Positions 16,261-27,722 of a stretch of DNA of 64,000 nucleotides are shown here, one piece after another (within the stretch, counting starts at the first letter, position 1; each line of letters opens with the position of its first letter). Under the pieces are notes generated by a model that was given only the letters and a program-made list of their open reading frames with translations, was not told the DNA's origin and ran no database searches. Source of the DNA: Phenylobacterium haematophilum (lineage in GTDB: Bacteria > Pseudomonadota > Alphaproteobacteria > Caulobacterales > Caulobacteraceae); NCBI RefSeq assembly GCF_014196295.1, contig NZ_JACIDK010000001.1, forward strand, positions 848,785-912,784, read 5' to 3'. Both the position numbers and the translations under genes were made by a program.

Positions 16261-17487
16261 ATGGCCGATCCCCGTTCCCTTGGCTTCTGCCCCGACCGCC
16301 TCGCCAAGCTCGACCGCTTCATCACCGAAAAGTACCTGCAGCCCGGACGGATGCCCTGCGCCCAGGTGCTGATCGCCCGCCACGGCGAGATCGTGCACGA
16401 GTTCGTCGGCGGCCGACGTGATGTCGCCCGCGACCTGGCCAGCGGAGCCGACACCATCTTCCGCATCTATTCGATGACCAAGCCGATCACCTCGGTGGCC
16501 TTTATGATGCTGGTCGAAGAAGGCAAGGTCGCGCTCGACGATCCGGTCCATCGCTTTATTCCCGAATGGGCGAACCTCGGCGTGTTCAACGCTGGCGTCA
16601 CAGGGGGTTTTCTGACCAAGCCGGTCGCCCGTCCGATGCAGATGGTCGATCTGCTGCGTCACACCTCCGGCCTCACCTACGGCTTCCAGAACCGCACGAA
16701 CGTAGACGCCGCCTATCGCAAGGCCGGCGTCGGCGAGATCGGCAGCACCCTGCCGCTCGAGGCCATGATCCAGACGCTGGCGACCCTGCCGCTGGAATTC
16801 TCCCCGGGCGAGGCCTGGAACTACTCAGTCTCGACCGACGTGCTCGGCTACCTGGTCGGCAAGATCGCCGGCGTGCCGTTCGAGCAGTTCCTGCAAGAGC
16901 GGATCTTCACGCCGCTGGGCATGACCGACACCGGCTTCCGGGTCCGCGAAGGCCAGGGCGGACGTTTCGCCTCCTGCTACAACGCCACCCCGAAGGGCGG
17001 TCTGGACCTGCAGGACGACGCCACGACCAGCCCCTACTTGCAGCCGCCCTCATTCGTCTCCGGCGGCGGTGGGCTGGTCTCGACCGCCGCCGACTACATG
17101 AAATTCTGCCAGATGCTGCTGAACCGCGGCGAGTTCGGCGGCGTCCAACTGCTTGCGCCCAAGACGCTCGACCTGATGACCGCCAACCACCTGCCGGACG
17201 GCAAGGACCTGACCCAGCTGTCGCGCTCGCTGTTCTCGGAGGCGACCAACGCCGGGGTGGGGTTCGGCCTGGGGTTCGCCGTGGTGCAGGACGCCCCGCG
17301 CACGCTGGTGCCGTGCAGCGACGGCGAGTTCTATTGGGGTGGCGCGGCCAGCACCGCCTTCTGGGTCGACCCGGCCGAAGACCTTTCGGTCGTGTTCATG
17401 ACCCAGGTGCTGCCCTCGTCGGCCTATCCCGTCCGGCGAGAGCTCCGCACCCTGGTCTATTCGGCCCTGATCGAACCGGCGGTCTGA
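16261..17487 (+). CDS. Serine hydrolase of the beta-lactamase class C / EstB family
   Basis: 408 residues. The catalytic SxxK motif is SMTK (Ser71, Lys74) in FRIYSMTKPITSVAFMMLVEEGKV. The second motif is YSV in EAWNYSVSTDVLGYLV, where the family has Y-x-x. The C-terminal YWGGAASTAFWVDP, with the VVFMTQVLPS that follows, corresponds to the third-motif strand region (here WGG in place of KTG/HTG), as in EstB-type esterases. No signal peptide is visible, so a cytoplasmic esterase is more likely than a beta-lactamase. Its stop abuts the ntrC stop with no spacer. Together with aroG it interrupts the ntr gene cluster. Confidence 0.88.
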   Translation: MADPRSLGFCPDRLAKLDRFITEKYLQPGRMPCAQVLIARHGEIVHEFVGGRRDVARDLASGADTIFRIYSMTKPITSVAFMMLVEEGKVALDDPVHRFIPEWANLGVFNAGVTGGFLTKPVARPMQMVDLLRHTSGLTYGFQNRTNVDAAYRKAGVGEIGSTLPLEAMIQTLATLPLEFSPGEAWNYSVSTDVLGYLVGKIAGVPFEQFLQERIFTPLGMTDTGFRVREGQGGRFASCYNATPKGGLDLQDDATTSPYLQPPSFVSGGGGLVSTAADYMKFCQMLLNRGEFGGVQLLAPKTLDLMTANHLPDGKDLTQLSRSLFSEATNAGVGFGLGFAVVQDAPRTLVPCSDGEFYWGGAASTAFWVDPAEDLSVVFMTQVLPSSAYPVRRELRTLVYSALIEPAV

Positions 17488-18914
<1,427 letters not shown>

Positions 18915-18918
<4 letters not shown>

Positions 18919-20036
18919 GCCGGCGTATCCTCTCCAGACGCGATCGGCAGAAGCACACGGAAGGTCGTGCGCCCCGGCTCGGATTCGAAATCGATCAGGC
19001 CGCCGTGTCCGGCGACCAGTTTGGCGACCAGGGCCAGGCCCAGGCCCGCCCCGTGGGTCTTGGTGCTGACGAACGGCTGGAACAGGCTCTCACGCAGGTG
19101 CGCGGGCACGCCCGGGCCGTTGTCCTGAATACGCACTTCCAGCGGCGCGCCGCGTAGGATGTGCCCCTTGGCGGCGCGGACCTTCACACCATGCCGATAG
19201 GCGGTGTGGATGGTGATCGCCCCGCGCCCATCGCCGCGCGCATGGGCGGCCTCGGCGGCGTTCTTCACGAGGTTCAGGAAGATCTGGATCAGCTGGTCCT
19301 CGTCGCCATAGGCCGGCGGCAGCGACGGGTCGTAGTCGTCGGTCAATTGCAAGCCGTCGGCGACGCCGTTGGCGGCCAGCGCCTTCACCCTGTCGAGCAC
19401 CTGGTGAATGTTGATCGGATGGCAGTCCGGCAGCGCGTCGTCCGAGAACGCCTCCATCCGATCGACCAGCCGCCGGATGCGGTCGGTTTCATCGACGATC
19501 AGTTGGGCCAGCGGCGCATCCTCGACCTTGGCGCCCGACTTGAGCAGCTGGGCCGCGCCGCGGATGCCAGCCAGCGGGTTCTTGATCTCGTGCGCCAGCA
19601 TGTGACCCAGCCCGACGATGGTCCGCAGGCCCGCCTGCTCGGCGCCGGTCCGCTCGCCGCCCAGCGCCCCGCCCTTGACGTGAAGGGTCAGCAGCACCGA
19701 GCCGTCGCCGAGCGGGGCGGCCGCGCCGTCCGCCTCGAAGGACGGATGACCGAACAGGCTGATCTCCACGCCTCGTTCGCGAACCCGAACGCCCTCCTCC
19801 CGGGCCCGGTCCAGCAGCGACACCAGCGCCGACCCGGGCGGCAAGGCCGCTCCGAACCGCCCACGGGTCAGCAGGCCAAGGCCCTGGCCGAACAGCGCCT
19901 CGGCGGCCTCGTTGACCGCGACCAGCGCCCCATCACGACTGACCACAAGAGCGGGCTCCGGAGATATGTCGAAGGCGCTCGACTTCAGAAGCTCCAGGTT
20001 CAGCCCGTTCGGCGCCGCGCGGGTTTGGTTGGTCAT
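18915..20036 (-). CDS. ntrB: Nitrogen sensor kinase NtrB
   Basis: 373 residues, cytoplasmic with no membrane segments. An N-terminal PAS domain (about 18-120, [31 protein letters not shown]) is followed by HisKA with phospho-acceptor His in [24 protein letters not shown]. The ATPase domain has the N box (LVKNAAEAA), DNGPGVP and [18 protein letters not shown]. NtrB phosphorylates or dephosphorylates NtrC under control of PII. It overlaps dusB (upstream) and ntrC (downstream) by 4 bases each, the standard alphaproteobacterial dusB-ntrB-ntrC operon. Confidence 0.96.
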
Positions 20037-21040
20037 GCGGCCAGTCTCGGTTGAGGGTCACACCACAGGGCGGTCAGGCCAGCTTCGACCTCCGCCGGAT
20101 CGTCCAGCCGGCACAGCGTGGAACGTGCGGCTCGCCGCGCTTCAGCCGTCCCGGGCCAGGGCGCGTTCTCGATGTAGGAGGCCAGGTGCTTGCGGAAGAT
20201 TCGCAGGCCCAGCCGCTCGCCATAGAAGTTAAGGCTGTCGTGGAAGTGCTCCAGCGCGATCTCCAACCGGCGTTCGGCCAGCGGCTCTTCGAACACGCCG
20301 CCGGCCAGCTCGGTCTCGATTTGCGTCGCGACCCAAGGCCGCCCGTAGACGCCGCGCCCGACCATGACCCCGTCGGCGCCCGATGCGGCCAGTGCGCGAC
20401 GCGCGCTCTCCCCATCGACGATGTCGCCGTTGACGATGACGGGAATAGAGACCGCCTCGGTCACCGGCCGCACCGCGCTCCAATCGGCCGCGTCCTTGTA
20501 GAACTGGCTGCGGGTGCGGCCATGAATAGTGACCGCCCGCGCCCCGCGGGCCTGCGCCCGCGCGGCGATGTCAGGCGCGTTCTTCGACGCAGCATCCCAG
20601 CCCAGCCGCATCTTCACCGTGACCGGCACGTCGACGGCGTCGACCGCGGCGGCGATTAGGCTCTCGGCGAGGTCAGGCTCGCGCATCAGCGCCGAACCCG
20701 ACAGCACGCCGGTCACCTCCTTGGCCGGGCATCCGAAGTTCAGGTCGATGATCTGCGCCCCGGCCTGCGCCGCCAGGCGCGCGCCCTCGGCGATATGTCC
20801 GGGGTCGCGGCCGACCAACTGGACCACCATCAGCGGCAGGCCCTCGCCCACGGCCGCACGGCGCACCACATCGGGCCGGCCCTTCGAGAATTCGGCGCAG
20901 GCGACCATCTCGGTCGCGACATAACTCGCGCCCAGCTTGCTGGCGGCCTTGCGGAACGGCAGATCGGAGACGCCGGTCATCGGCGCGATCCAGGCGCGGC
21001 CGCCGACTTCTACATCCCCGATCTTGAGCGTGTTGCTCAT
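20033..21040 (-). CDS. dusB: tRNA-dihydrouridine synthase DusB (NifR3)
   Basis: 335 residues of FMN-binding TIM barrel. [30 protein letters not shown] is the N-terminal FMN region. [25 protein letters not shown] carries the catalytic Cys that protonates uridine. [17 protein letters not shown] and the [11 protein letters not shown] phosphate-binding motif follow. It reduces uridine in the tRNA D-loop. This gene, historically nifR3, heads the ntrB-ntrC operon in many Alphaproteobacteria. Its ATG at 21040 lies 90 bases from the divergent ispDF start. Confidence 0.96.
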   Translation of the reverse strand: MSNTLKIGDVEVGGRAWIAPMTGVSDLPFRKAASKLGASYVATEMVACAEFSKGRPDVVRRAAVGEGLPLMVVQLVGRDPGHIAEGARLAAQAGAQIIDLNFGCPAKEVTGVLSGSALMREPDLAESLIAAAVDAVDVPVTVKMRLGWDAASKNAPDIAARAQARGARAVTIHGRTRSQFYKDAADWSAVRPVTEAVSIPVIVNGDIVDGESARRALAASGADGVMVGRGVYGRPWVATQIETELAGGVFEEPLAERRLEIALEHFHDSLNFYGERLGLRIFRKHLASYIENAPWPGTAEARRAARSTLCRLDDPAEVEAGLTALWCDPQPRLAA

Positions 21041-21130
21041 TTTATAGTCACCCCTATCGCCTTCGTTTTAGGCAAATTGTGCACTGCCGTAAAGCCTAGA
21101 CAGCGGGCGTACGCGGCCTAAACAGACGCC

Positions 21131-22270
21131 ATGGATTTCTCAGCCGTCATCGTCGCCGCAGGTTCCAGCACTCGCGCCGGCCCTGGCGCGCCCAAGCCTT
21201 GGCGCAGCTTGGGCGGCCGCCCGATCCTCTCCTGGTCGATCGAGGCGTTCGCCGCAGCGGGGGCGCGACAGATTGTCATCGTAGTCGCCGAGGCTTGGCT
21301 GGATGAGGCGGCCGAACTTCTCCGCGGCGTGCCGGGCGCGGTCGCGGTGCGCGGCGGGGCGACGCGTGCGGATTCGGTCCAGCAGGGACTCGCTGCGCTG
21401 CAGGGCGAAAGCGCCGTCCTTGTGCATGACGCCGCCCGCCCCTTCCTGACGGCCACGCATATCCGGGGCTTGCTGGCGGCGCTCGAGAGCGCGGACGGCG
21501 CAGTCCCAGCTCTGCCCGTCGCCGACACCCTCAAGCGCGGCGGCGACGCCGTCGAGGAAACTGTCCCACGCGACGGTCTATGGCGCGCCCAGACGCCCCA
21601 GGCCTTTCGGCCGGGCGTCCTGCGGCCGGCCTACGCCGCCTGGCCCGCCGACGCCGAACCGACCGACGACGCCGCGGTCGTTGAACGAAACGGCGGCAAG
21701 GTCGCCATCATCGCCGGCGATCCGCGCCTTATGAAACTGACCTATCCGGAGGACTTCGCCATGGCCGAGCAACTGGCGGGCGGCGCGCGCGTCACCCGCA
21801 TCGGCCAGGGCGTCGATGCGCATCGTTGGGGTCCGGGCGAAGCGGTGTGGCTCTGCGGGGTGAAGATCGAGCACGACCAGACGCTGATCGGTCACTCCGA
21901 CGCCGACGCCGGGCTCCACGCCCTGACCGACGCCATCCTGGGCGCCATCGGCGAGGGCGACATCGGCGAGCATTTCCCGCCGTCCGATCCGCAGTGGAAG
22001 GGCGCGGCGTCTGACAGGTTCCTGCTGCACGCGGTCGAAATCCTGACGAACAAGGGCGGCCGGATCGTCAACGCCGACGTCACTCTGGTCTGCGAGCGTC
22101 CCAAGATCCGCCCCCACCGCGACGCCATGCGCCAGCGCCTCGCCGAACTCCTGGGCGTGCCGCTAGACCGCGTCAGCGTAAAGGCCACCACCACCGAGGG
22201 CATGGGCTTCACCGGACGCCAGGAGGGCCTGCTGGCCCAGGCGATCGTGGCGGTGGAGACCCCGTCCTAA
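21131..22270 (+). CDS. ispDF: Bifunctional IspD/IspF of the MEP isoprenoid pathway
   Basis: 379 residues. The IspD half (about 1-218) makes CDP-methylerythritol and shows VIVAAGSSTRAG (CTP loop), VHDAARPF and a TPQAFRPGVL segment. The IspF half (about 222-379) forms the cyclodiphosphate and shows IGQGVDAHRW (metal-binding Asp-x-His) and GHSDADAGLHALTDAILGA, then DVTLVCERPKIRPH and KATTTEGMGFTGRQEG. Fused IspDF is characteristic of Alphaproteobacteria and a few other groups. Another MEP-pathway gene, dxr, is at the far right of the window. The stop shares four bases (CTAA) with the convergent gene. Confidence 0.97.
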   Translation: MDFSAVIVAAGSSTRAGPGAPKPWRSLGGRPILSWSIEAFAAAGARQIVIVVAEAWLDEAAELLRGVPGAVAVRGGATRADSVQQGLAALQGESAVLVHDAARPFLTATHIRGLLAALESADGAVPALPVADTLKRGGDAVEETVPRDGLWRAQTPQAFRPGVLRPAYAAWPADAEPTDDAAVVERNGGKVAIIAGDPRLMKLTYPEDFAMAEQLAGGARVTRIGQGVDAHRWGPGEAVWLCGVKIEHDQTLIGHSDADAGLHALTDAILGAIGEGDIGEHFPPSDPQWKGAASDRFLLHAVEILTNKGGRIVNADVTLVCERPKIRPHRDAMRQRLAELLGVPLDRVSVKATTTEGMGFTGRQEGLLAQAIVAVETPS

Positions 22271-24513
22271 GGCAGCCAGGGCCAGTTCACCTTCAGCTGC
22301 GTATACATCGCCCCGGCCAGGTTCATGTAGTCGTCGGTCCAGGGCCGGGCCGATGTCGGGTCGGTCTGCGACCAGCGCTCGTCCGCCTCGTAAGGCTCGA
22401 GCGCCGCCAGACTGCGGGTGACGATCATCGCGTCCTCGGCCGATTCCCATAGGGGCGGACTGCCCTTGGCGGGGCTATGACGCTGGATGAGAGCGAAGCC
22501 GCCGGCCGCCTCGGCCACCGCCATCGCCGGCGCGCGCAGCTCGAGATTGCGGTTCGACAGGTGTACGATCAGCACGCCGTCAGGCTTCAGCTTGGCGAGG
22601 TAGCCCTTCATCGCCTCGACAGTCAGCAGGTGCGCTGGGACCGCGTCGGACGAGAACGCGTCGATCAACAGCACGTCGAACGTTTCAGCCGGCTGCTTGG
22701 CCAGGGTCAGACGCGCGTCGCCGACCACATAGTCAATCACCCCTTTGGCGCAGGTCGTCGTGTAGCTGAAGTGCTGCGGATTGGTCGAAAGCCGGATCAC
22801 CAGCGGATCGATCTCGAAGAAGGTCAGATGATCGCCCCTGCGGGTGTAGGCGGCCACCGCGCCAGTGCCGAGCCCCACCGCGCCGACGCGCAGCGGGCTC
22901 GGACGCTTGATCTCGTGGCTGAAGACCTGTCCGATCGGCGTCTCCGGGGCGTAATAGACCAGCGGGCGGCACATGTAGCGCGGATCCTGGGCCTGCGCGC
23001 CGTGCAGCGTCGTGCCGTGCGAGAGCATCTTCACGCGCCCGCCCATCTCAGGCACCGGCATCTCCGATTGCCGCAGGACGCCGAAGAAGCTGCGCCAGCT
23101 CTGGCGAACGTCCACGCGGTCCCCGACCAGCTCGGCCGATATCGAAAGCACCGCCACGAGCCCGAAGAACACGATCATCTGGCGACGGATGACAAAGGCG
23201 CTGACCGTCGCGACCAGCACCAGCGCAAAGACGATCAGCTTGTAGTGGTCGACCATTCCGAACTTCAGCGCGATGACCGGCGCCGCCGCAGCCGCGGCGA
23301 CGCCCAGCGCAAAGGTCGCCCAGCGCCACAGTTCGACCGGCTGAAGTCCAGGCCGAGCTAGGCAGGCCAGCACCAGGGCCAGCGGATACTCCCAAACGTT
23401 CACGAAGATAACGGGCGCCAGGAAGGCGTTGAACGCGCCGCCGACGACGCCGCCGAACGACATCCACAGATAGAACTCGGTGAGGTGCGCCGGGTTTGGC
23501 CGCCGGGCGACCAACGCCTGGTGGCACATCAGCGCCGTCAGGAAGAAAGCCGCCAAATGTACCGACAACTGCAGCATGAAGTTGGCCGATTTGAACGGCA
23601 ACATGGCCGCGCACGCCACCACCGCCGCGGCCTGCAGCGTCAGGGTCAATTCCGACGAGATGATCGGCTTGTCCGAGAAGGCGATGATGAACGTGACCAG
23701 ATAGAGCGCCAGGGGAATGACCCAGAGGAACGGCGCCGAGGCCACGTCCGTGGTGATATGGGTCGTAACGCCGAGCATCAGGCTGGACGGGATCGCCGCC
23801 AGCCCGACCCAGATCGCCCGGTCGCGCCAGCTCGGCGCGGGGCCGGCGTCGGCGGCCGGCGCTTCAACCGTCGCGACGCGGGCGCGCGAGACGAACAGCG
23901 CCAGCGTCGCCATCAGCACCACAAACGCGACGTAGCCGGTGCTCCAGCCGGCCGTCTGCCCATGCAGCGTCGCCAGCGGCTCGACGAGGGCCGGATAGGC
24001 CAGCAAGGCCAGTAGACTGCCCAGGTTGGACGCGGCGTAGAGCACGTAGGGCTCGGCCCCGGTTTCCGCATGAATGGTGCGGGCGTGCCAGGCCTGCACC
24101 AGCGGAGCAGTCGCCGAGAGGATGGAGAACGGCGCGCCGATCGAGACGGCCAGCACTCCGAGCAGCCACAACGACGGGTGATCCGACGACGGCTCGCCCA
24201 GCAGGCCCGTCACGCGGAGCGGCAACGCCAGCGCCGCGACCAGAAGCGCAGCGACGTGCACGAGCGCCTGCACGCGCACTGAGCGAATCTTCTGCAGCGC
24301 GTGGGCATAACCGTAGCCGACGAGCAGCGCCGCCTGGAAGAAGGCGATCGACGTATTCCAGACCGACGAACTGCCGCCGAGCAGCGGCAGCACCAGCTTG
24401 GCCACCATCGGCTGCACGAGGAAAACCAGACCCGCGCTGGCGAAAGTCGTCACCGCAAAGAGGACCGGAGAGATCGAAGCGGTTGGCCGTTCGGCCCGTT
24501 CTAGCGTGGTCAT
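22267..24513 (-). CDS. Fused MFS-like membrane protein / spermidine synthase-like methyltransferase fold
   Basis: 748 residues. About residues 15-470 form a polytopic membrane region of some 12 or more helices, starting with FAVTTFASAGLVFLVQPMVAKLVLPLLGG, typical of the spermidine synthase-like membrane family. The C-terminal 250 residues carry a Rossmann domain. It has the SAM-type loop VGAVGLGTGAVAAY, acidic FFEIDPLV and the motif VLLIDAFSSDAVPAHLLT, as in SpeE-like proteins. Whether it makes a polyamine or methylates another substrate is unknown; no polyamine genes are nearby. The gene is divergent from the cinA-like gene and convergent with ispDF. Confidence 0.88.
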   Translation of the reverse strand: MTTLERAERPTASISPVLFAVTTFASAGLVFLVQPMVAKLVLPLLGGSSSVWNTSIAFFQAALLVGYGYAHALQKIRSVRVQALVHVAALLVAALALPLRVTGLLGEPSSDHPSLWLLGVLAVSIGAPFSILSATAPLVQAWHARTIHAETGAEPYVLYAASNLGSLLALLAYPALVEPLATLHGQTAGWSTGYVAFVVLMATLALFVSRARVATVEAPAADAGPAPSWRDRAIWVGLAAIPSSLMLGVTTHITTDVASAPFLWVIPLALYLVTFIIAFSDKPIISSELTLTLQAAAVVACAAMLPFKSANFMLQLSVHLAAFFLTALMCHQALVARRPNPAHLTEFYLWMSFGGVVGGAFNAFLAPVIFVNVWEYPLALVLACLARPGLQPVELWRWATFALGVAAAAAAPVIALKFGMVDHYKLIVFALVLVATVSAFVIRRQMIVFFGLVAVLSISAELVGDRVDVRQSWRSFFGVLRQSEMPVPEMGGRVKMLSHGTTLHGAQAQDPRYMCRPLVYYAPETPIGQVFSHEIKRPSPLRVGAVGLGTGAVAAYTRRGDHLTFFEIDPLVIRLSTNPQHFSYTTTCAKGVIDYVVGDARLTLAKQPAETFDVLLIDAFSSDAVPAHLLTVEAMKGYLAKLKPDGVLIVHLSNRNLELRAPAMAVAEAAGGFALIQRHSPAKGSPPLWESAEDAMIVTRSLAALEPYEADERWSQTDPTSARPWTDDYMNLAGAMYTQLKVNWPWLP

Positions 24514-24597
24514 GGATCGAATCGGCTTGTGTGGCGGGCTCCGGCGATGTTGTGGTCAGCCTTCGTCCTTGCCTAGAGCCAGCTGGAGTCGCCCATC

Positions 24598-25089
24598 ATG
24601 TTTTCCCTGGAGATCGAAACCCTGGCGCGGCTGCTGATCGACGAGGCGCGCGAACGCTCGCTGCGCATCGTCACGGCCGAAAGCTGCACCGGCGGCCTGG
24701 TCGCCGGCGCGATCTGCTCGATCCCCGGGGCGTCCGACGTCTTCGAACGCGGCTTCGTGGTCTACACCAACCGCGCCAAGCAGGAGCTGCTGGGCGTCCC
24801 CGGCGACCTGATCGCCGACCTCGGCGCGGTGTCCGAACCCGTGGCGCGCATGATGGCCGAGGGGGCGCTGGAGGCGTCGAACGCTCACGTCGCCGTCGCG
24901 ATCACCGGCGTCGCCGGTCCCGGCGGCGGCACGCCGATGAAGCCGGTGGGCACAGTGCACATCGCCACCGCGCGCTCGAACCAGGCGCTGATGCACCGCT
25001 CCGAGCTGTTCGACGGCGTCACACGCTCCGATATTCAGGAACAGGCGGTGCAGGCCGCGCTGCAGGCGCTGCGCGACCGGATGACCTAG
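24598..25089 (+). CDS. CinA C-terminal-domain amidohydrolase (PncC-like)
   Basis: 163 residues, a stand-alone CinA C-terminal domain without the N-terminal COG1058 part. TAESCTGGLVAGAICSIPGASDVFERGFVVYTNRAKQELLGV is the signature region with the catalytic Ser/Lys site, and AITGVAGPGGGTPMKPVGTVHIA is the second conserved block. Members such as E. coli PncC (YgaD) deamidate nicotinamide mononucleotide to nicotinate mononucleotide in the pyridine nucleotide cycle. Its stop overlaps the convergent ratA-like gene by the four bases CTAG. Confidence 0.93.
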   Translation: MFSLEIETLARLLIDEARERSLRIVTAESCTGGLVAGAICSIPGASDVFERGFVVYTNRAKQELLGVPGDLIADLGAVSEPVARMMAEGALEASNAHVAVAITGVAGPGGGTPMKPVGTVHIATARSNQALMHRSELFDGVTRSDIQEQAVQAALQALRDRMT

Positions 25090-25535
25090 GCGGGATAGAG
25101 CGCCCTCGCCCGCCCTTCGAAGCAGGCCATCAGCCGCTCGACCGCGTGGTTGAAGTTCGATTCCAGCAGGCCCGTCAGCAGCCTGGTCTTGAACTCGAAG
25201 TCGATGTCGAACTCGATTCGGGTTCCGCCCGGCGCCTCCACGAAACGCCAACGGTTCACCAGGTGCTTGAACGGCCCCGACAGCAGCTGCACGTCGATCT
25301 GGCGAGCGTTGGCGTCGCGCCGTACGCGAGTCGAAAAGGCCTCTTTCAGAAAGGCGAATCCGACCCCGACCTTGGCGTCGAGCTGGCTCACCCCTTCGGC
25401 CGGCGAGGTATGATTCCAGGTGCGCAGGGACTGGACCCATGGCACGAACTGAGGATAGGCCTCCACGTCCCCGACCAACGCGAAGAGCTGATCGGGCGCA
25501 TACGGCAGCACCTTCTCGATATGGTGGCGCGGCAA
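25086..25535 (-). CDS. RatA/COQ10-family START-domain protein
   Basis: 149 residues if translation begins at a TTG at 25535, giving LPRHHIEKVLPYAPDQLFALVGDVEAYPQFVPWV, the usual N-terminus of the family. The frame stays open to 25601, but that would overlap the lipA end by 62 bases with an Arg-rich stretch. The START/polyketide-cyclase-like fold is predicted from the length and from FKHLVNRWRFVEAPGGTRIEFDIDFEFK. Homologues are annotated RatA toxin in E. coli and COQ10 (ubiquinone-binding) in mitochondria; the quinone-related role seems more likely here. It follows lipA by 4 bases, so the two are co-transcribed. Confidence 0.88.
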   Translation of the reverse strand: MPRHHIEKVLPYAPDQLFALVGDVEAYPQFVPWVQSLRTWNHTSPAEGVSQLDAKVGVGFAFLKEAFSTRVRRDANARQIDVQLLSGPFKHLVNRWRFVEAPGGTRIEFDIDFEFKTRLLTGLLESNFNHAVERLMACFEGRARALYPA

Positions 25536-25539
25536 GCGG

Positions 25540-26502
25540 TTAGGCCGCCGCGTCCTTCGCGAGCCGCGCGGCCTTGAGCCGCGCGAAGTCCTCCCCGGCA
25601 TGGTGCGACGAGCGGGTCAGCGGGCTCGCCGAGACCATCAGGAAGCCCTTGGCCCGGGCGATCTCTTCGTAGGCCTTGAACTCTTCAGGCGTCACGAAGC
25701 GGTCGATGGCCGCGTGCTTGCGGGTCGGCTGGAGGTACTGGCCAATGGTCAGGAAGTCGACGCCGGCCGACCGCATGTCGTCCATGACCTGCATGACCTC
25801 TTCCTTGGCCTCGCCTAGTCCGACCATCAGACCGGACTTGGTGAACTGGTTCGGGTCGCGCTCCTTCACCCGCTCCAGCAGGCGCAGCGAGTGATAGTAA
25901 CGCGCGCCCGGCCGGATCGAGAGATAGAGCCGCGGCACGGTCTCGAGGTTATGGTTGAAGACATCCGGCTTGGAGTCGATGACGATCTCGGCCGCGCTCG
26001 GCGCCTTACGCAGAAAGTCCGGCGTCAGGATTTCTATGGTGGTGCCGGGCGCCGCGGCGCGGATCGCGTGAACCACCGCGGCGAAGTGCGCGCCGCCGCC
26101 GTCGGCCAGGTCGTCTCGGTCGACCGAGGTGATGACGACGTGCTTCAGGCCCATCTTGCGCACGGCGTCGGCCACGCGGGCCGGCTCGGTCGGATCGAGC
26201 GGCAGCGGCTTACCGGTGCTGACGTTGCAGAAGGCGCAGGCGCGGGTGCAGATCTCGCCCATGATCATCATGGTCGCGTGGCTCTGGCTCCAGCACTCGC
26301 CGATGTTCGGGCAAGCGGCCTCTTCGCAGACCGTGGTGAGCCCGTGCTCCTTCACGATCGAGCGCGTCGCATTGTAGCCGGGCGAACCCGGCGCGCGCAC
26401 GCGCAGCCACTCCGGCTTTCGCAGGATCGGCGTGTCGGGGCGCGACTGCTTTTCGGGATGTCGGGGCCGTGGCCCCCCGAGGGTGTCGATGACGGTCGCC
26501 AT
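25540..26502 (-). CDS. lipA: Lipoyl synthase LipA
   Basis: 320 residues from the ATG at 26502; an open extension to 26571 adds non-conserved residues. A radical SAM enzyme that inserts two sulphurs into octanoyl groups on lipoyl domains. The auxiliary cluster cysteines are in [15 protein letters not shown] and the radical SAM cluster motif is [10 protein letters not shown] (CxxxCxxC). Further motifs are [17 protein letters not shown] and GLGEAKEEV. Its substrates, the E2 and E1-beta lipoyl domains of pyruvate dehydrogenase, are encoded about 6-8 kb to the right. Confidence 0.97.
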   Translation of the reverse strand: MATVIDTLGGPRPRHPEKQSRPDTPILRKPEWLRVRAPGSPGYNATRSIVKEHGLTTVCEEAACPNIGECWSQSHATMMIMGEICTRACAFCNVSTGKPLPLDPTEPARVADAVRKMGLKHVVITSVDRDDLADGGGAHFAAVVHAIRAAAPGTTIEILTPDFLRKAPSAAEIVIDSKPDVFNHNLETVPRLYLSIRPGARYYHSLRLLERVKERDPNQFTKSGLMVGLGEAKEEVMQVMDDMRSAGVDFLTIGQYLQPTRKHAAIDRFVTPEEFKAYEEIARAKGFLMVSASPLTRSSHHAGEDFARLKAARLAKDAAA

Positions 26503-26579
26503 AAGGCCTAGATCGGCTTTCTGTCCCTTCGGATCAAGGCGTGATTGAGCGGCCCGGCGACGCATGGTCAAACTCGGCC

Positions 26580-27596
26580 ATGGTTCGCGCGTGTCTGCTC
26601 GCCGCTCTGGTCCTTTCGCTCGCGGCCTGCGGGCGCGACGGCGGCCGCGAGCCGTTCGCGGAAAGCCGCACGCCCGGGTCGCTCGCCGCCCGGTTCTACC
26701 CGCCGGAAGGCTGGGCCTGGGGCTATGTCGGCGTTGGCGACCGACCGCTCCAGCGCTACGGCGTGGCCAGCACCAGACGGGTCCCCGTCGCCACCGTGGT
26801 CATCGTGCCGGGATATGGCGAAACAGCCGAGATATGGTTCGAGACCGCCTCCGACCTGATCGAGCGCGGCTGCACCGTCTGGATACTGGATCGCGCCGGC
26901 CAGGGCGGCTCAGGACGCTACGTCCTGCCCCGCGATCTCGGCTTTGCGCCTTCCTTCGACCCGGACGTGACGGCGCTGCGGGAGCTGGTTCGGGTGGTCG
27001 TCCGCCCGACGCCCGACTCGCCGCTCGTTCTGTTGGCGCACGCCGACGGCGCCGTCGTGGCGCTGAGCGCGGTGCGCTCGGGCCTCAAGGTCGACGGCGT
27101 GATCGCCAGTTCGCCGAAGCTCGCCGCCCCGCCGGAAAAGGCGCTGCTCGGTCCGGTCCGGCGCGCTTCGTCTCCTCCAGCAGGGTGGAAACCCTGGAGC
27201 CGCCAGACACCGGACGACCAGAAGGCCGGGCGCACGCATGACGAATGGCGCGGTCATGTCGGGCACGCCTGGATGACCGCCAATCCCGACTTGCGCCTAT
27301 CCGGCCCCAGCCTCGGCTGGACCAACGCCTTTGAGGCCGCCAGCCGCGTACTGGAATCCGGCGCGCGGCAAGTACGCACGCCCGTGCTGATGCTGAACCC
27401 GGACAGGCCGGCCGCCGCCTTTTGCGCGCAACTTCCCGACTGCAGCACCAGCAGCTTGTCGGGCGCGCGCAGCGCCCTGCATCTTGAGGCCGACCGCTGG
27501 CGCCGCCCCTGGCTCGACGCGGTGGACGGCTTCATCGACGGCCGTCTGCCCCACGCCGCGCCTGCGACGATTTCGGCAGGCCCGGCAAGAACTTAA
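26580..27596 (+). CDS. Lipoprotein with alpha/beta-hydrolase fold, nucleophile serine replaced
   Basis: 338 residues from the ATG at 26580. The signal sequence [17 protein letters not shown] ends in a lipobox (LAAC, Cys17), so a lipoprotein is expected. The body looks like a serine-aminopeptidase-type (Hydrolase_4) fold: [27 protein letters not shown] and the nucleophile-elbow region [14 protein letters not shown]. In active members the elbow is G-H-S-x-G. Here it reads A-H-A-D-G (residues 153-157), with Ala155 at the serine position. The protein may be a catalytically dead or binding variant. It is divergent from lipA, 77 bases apart. Confidence 0.8.
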   Translation: MVRACLLAALVLSLAACGRDGGREPFAESRTPGSLAARFYPPEGWAWGYVGVGDRPLQRYGVASTRRVPVATVVIVPGYGETAEIWFETASDLIERGCTVWILDRAGQGGSGRYVLPRDLGFAPSFDPDVTALRELVRVVVRPTPDSPLVLLAHADGAVVALSAVRSGLKVDGVIASSPKLAAPPEKALLGPVRRASSPPAGWKPWSRQTPDDQKAGRTHDEWRGHVGHAWMTANPDLRLSGPSLGWTNAFEAASRVLESGARQVRTPVLMLNPDRPAAAFCAQLPDCSTSSLSGARSALHLEADRWRRPWLDAVDGFIDGRLPHAAPATISAGPART

Positions 27597-27722
27597 GCCG
27601 GCGTCTGGGCTTGACGGGCAGGCCGAGGCTCACGACCTGTTACACATCTTTTCAACCTCAGGCGTGGGCTATAGGCTCGCGCCCAACAATAATCGGCGAG
27701 ACGTTCGGGGAGGTTTTCGCCT

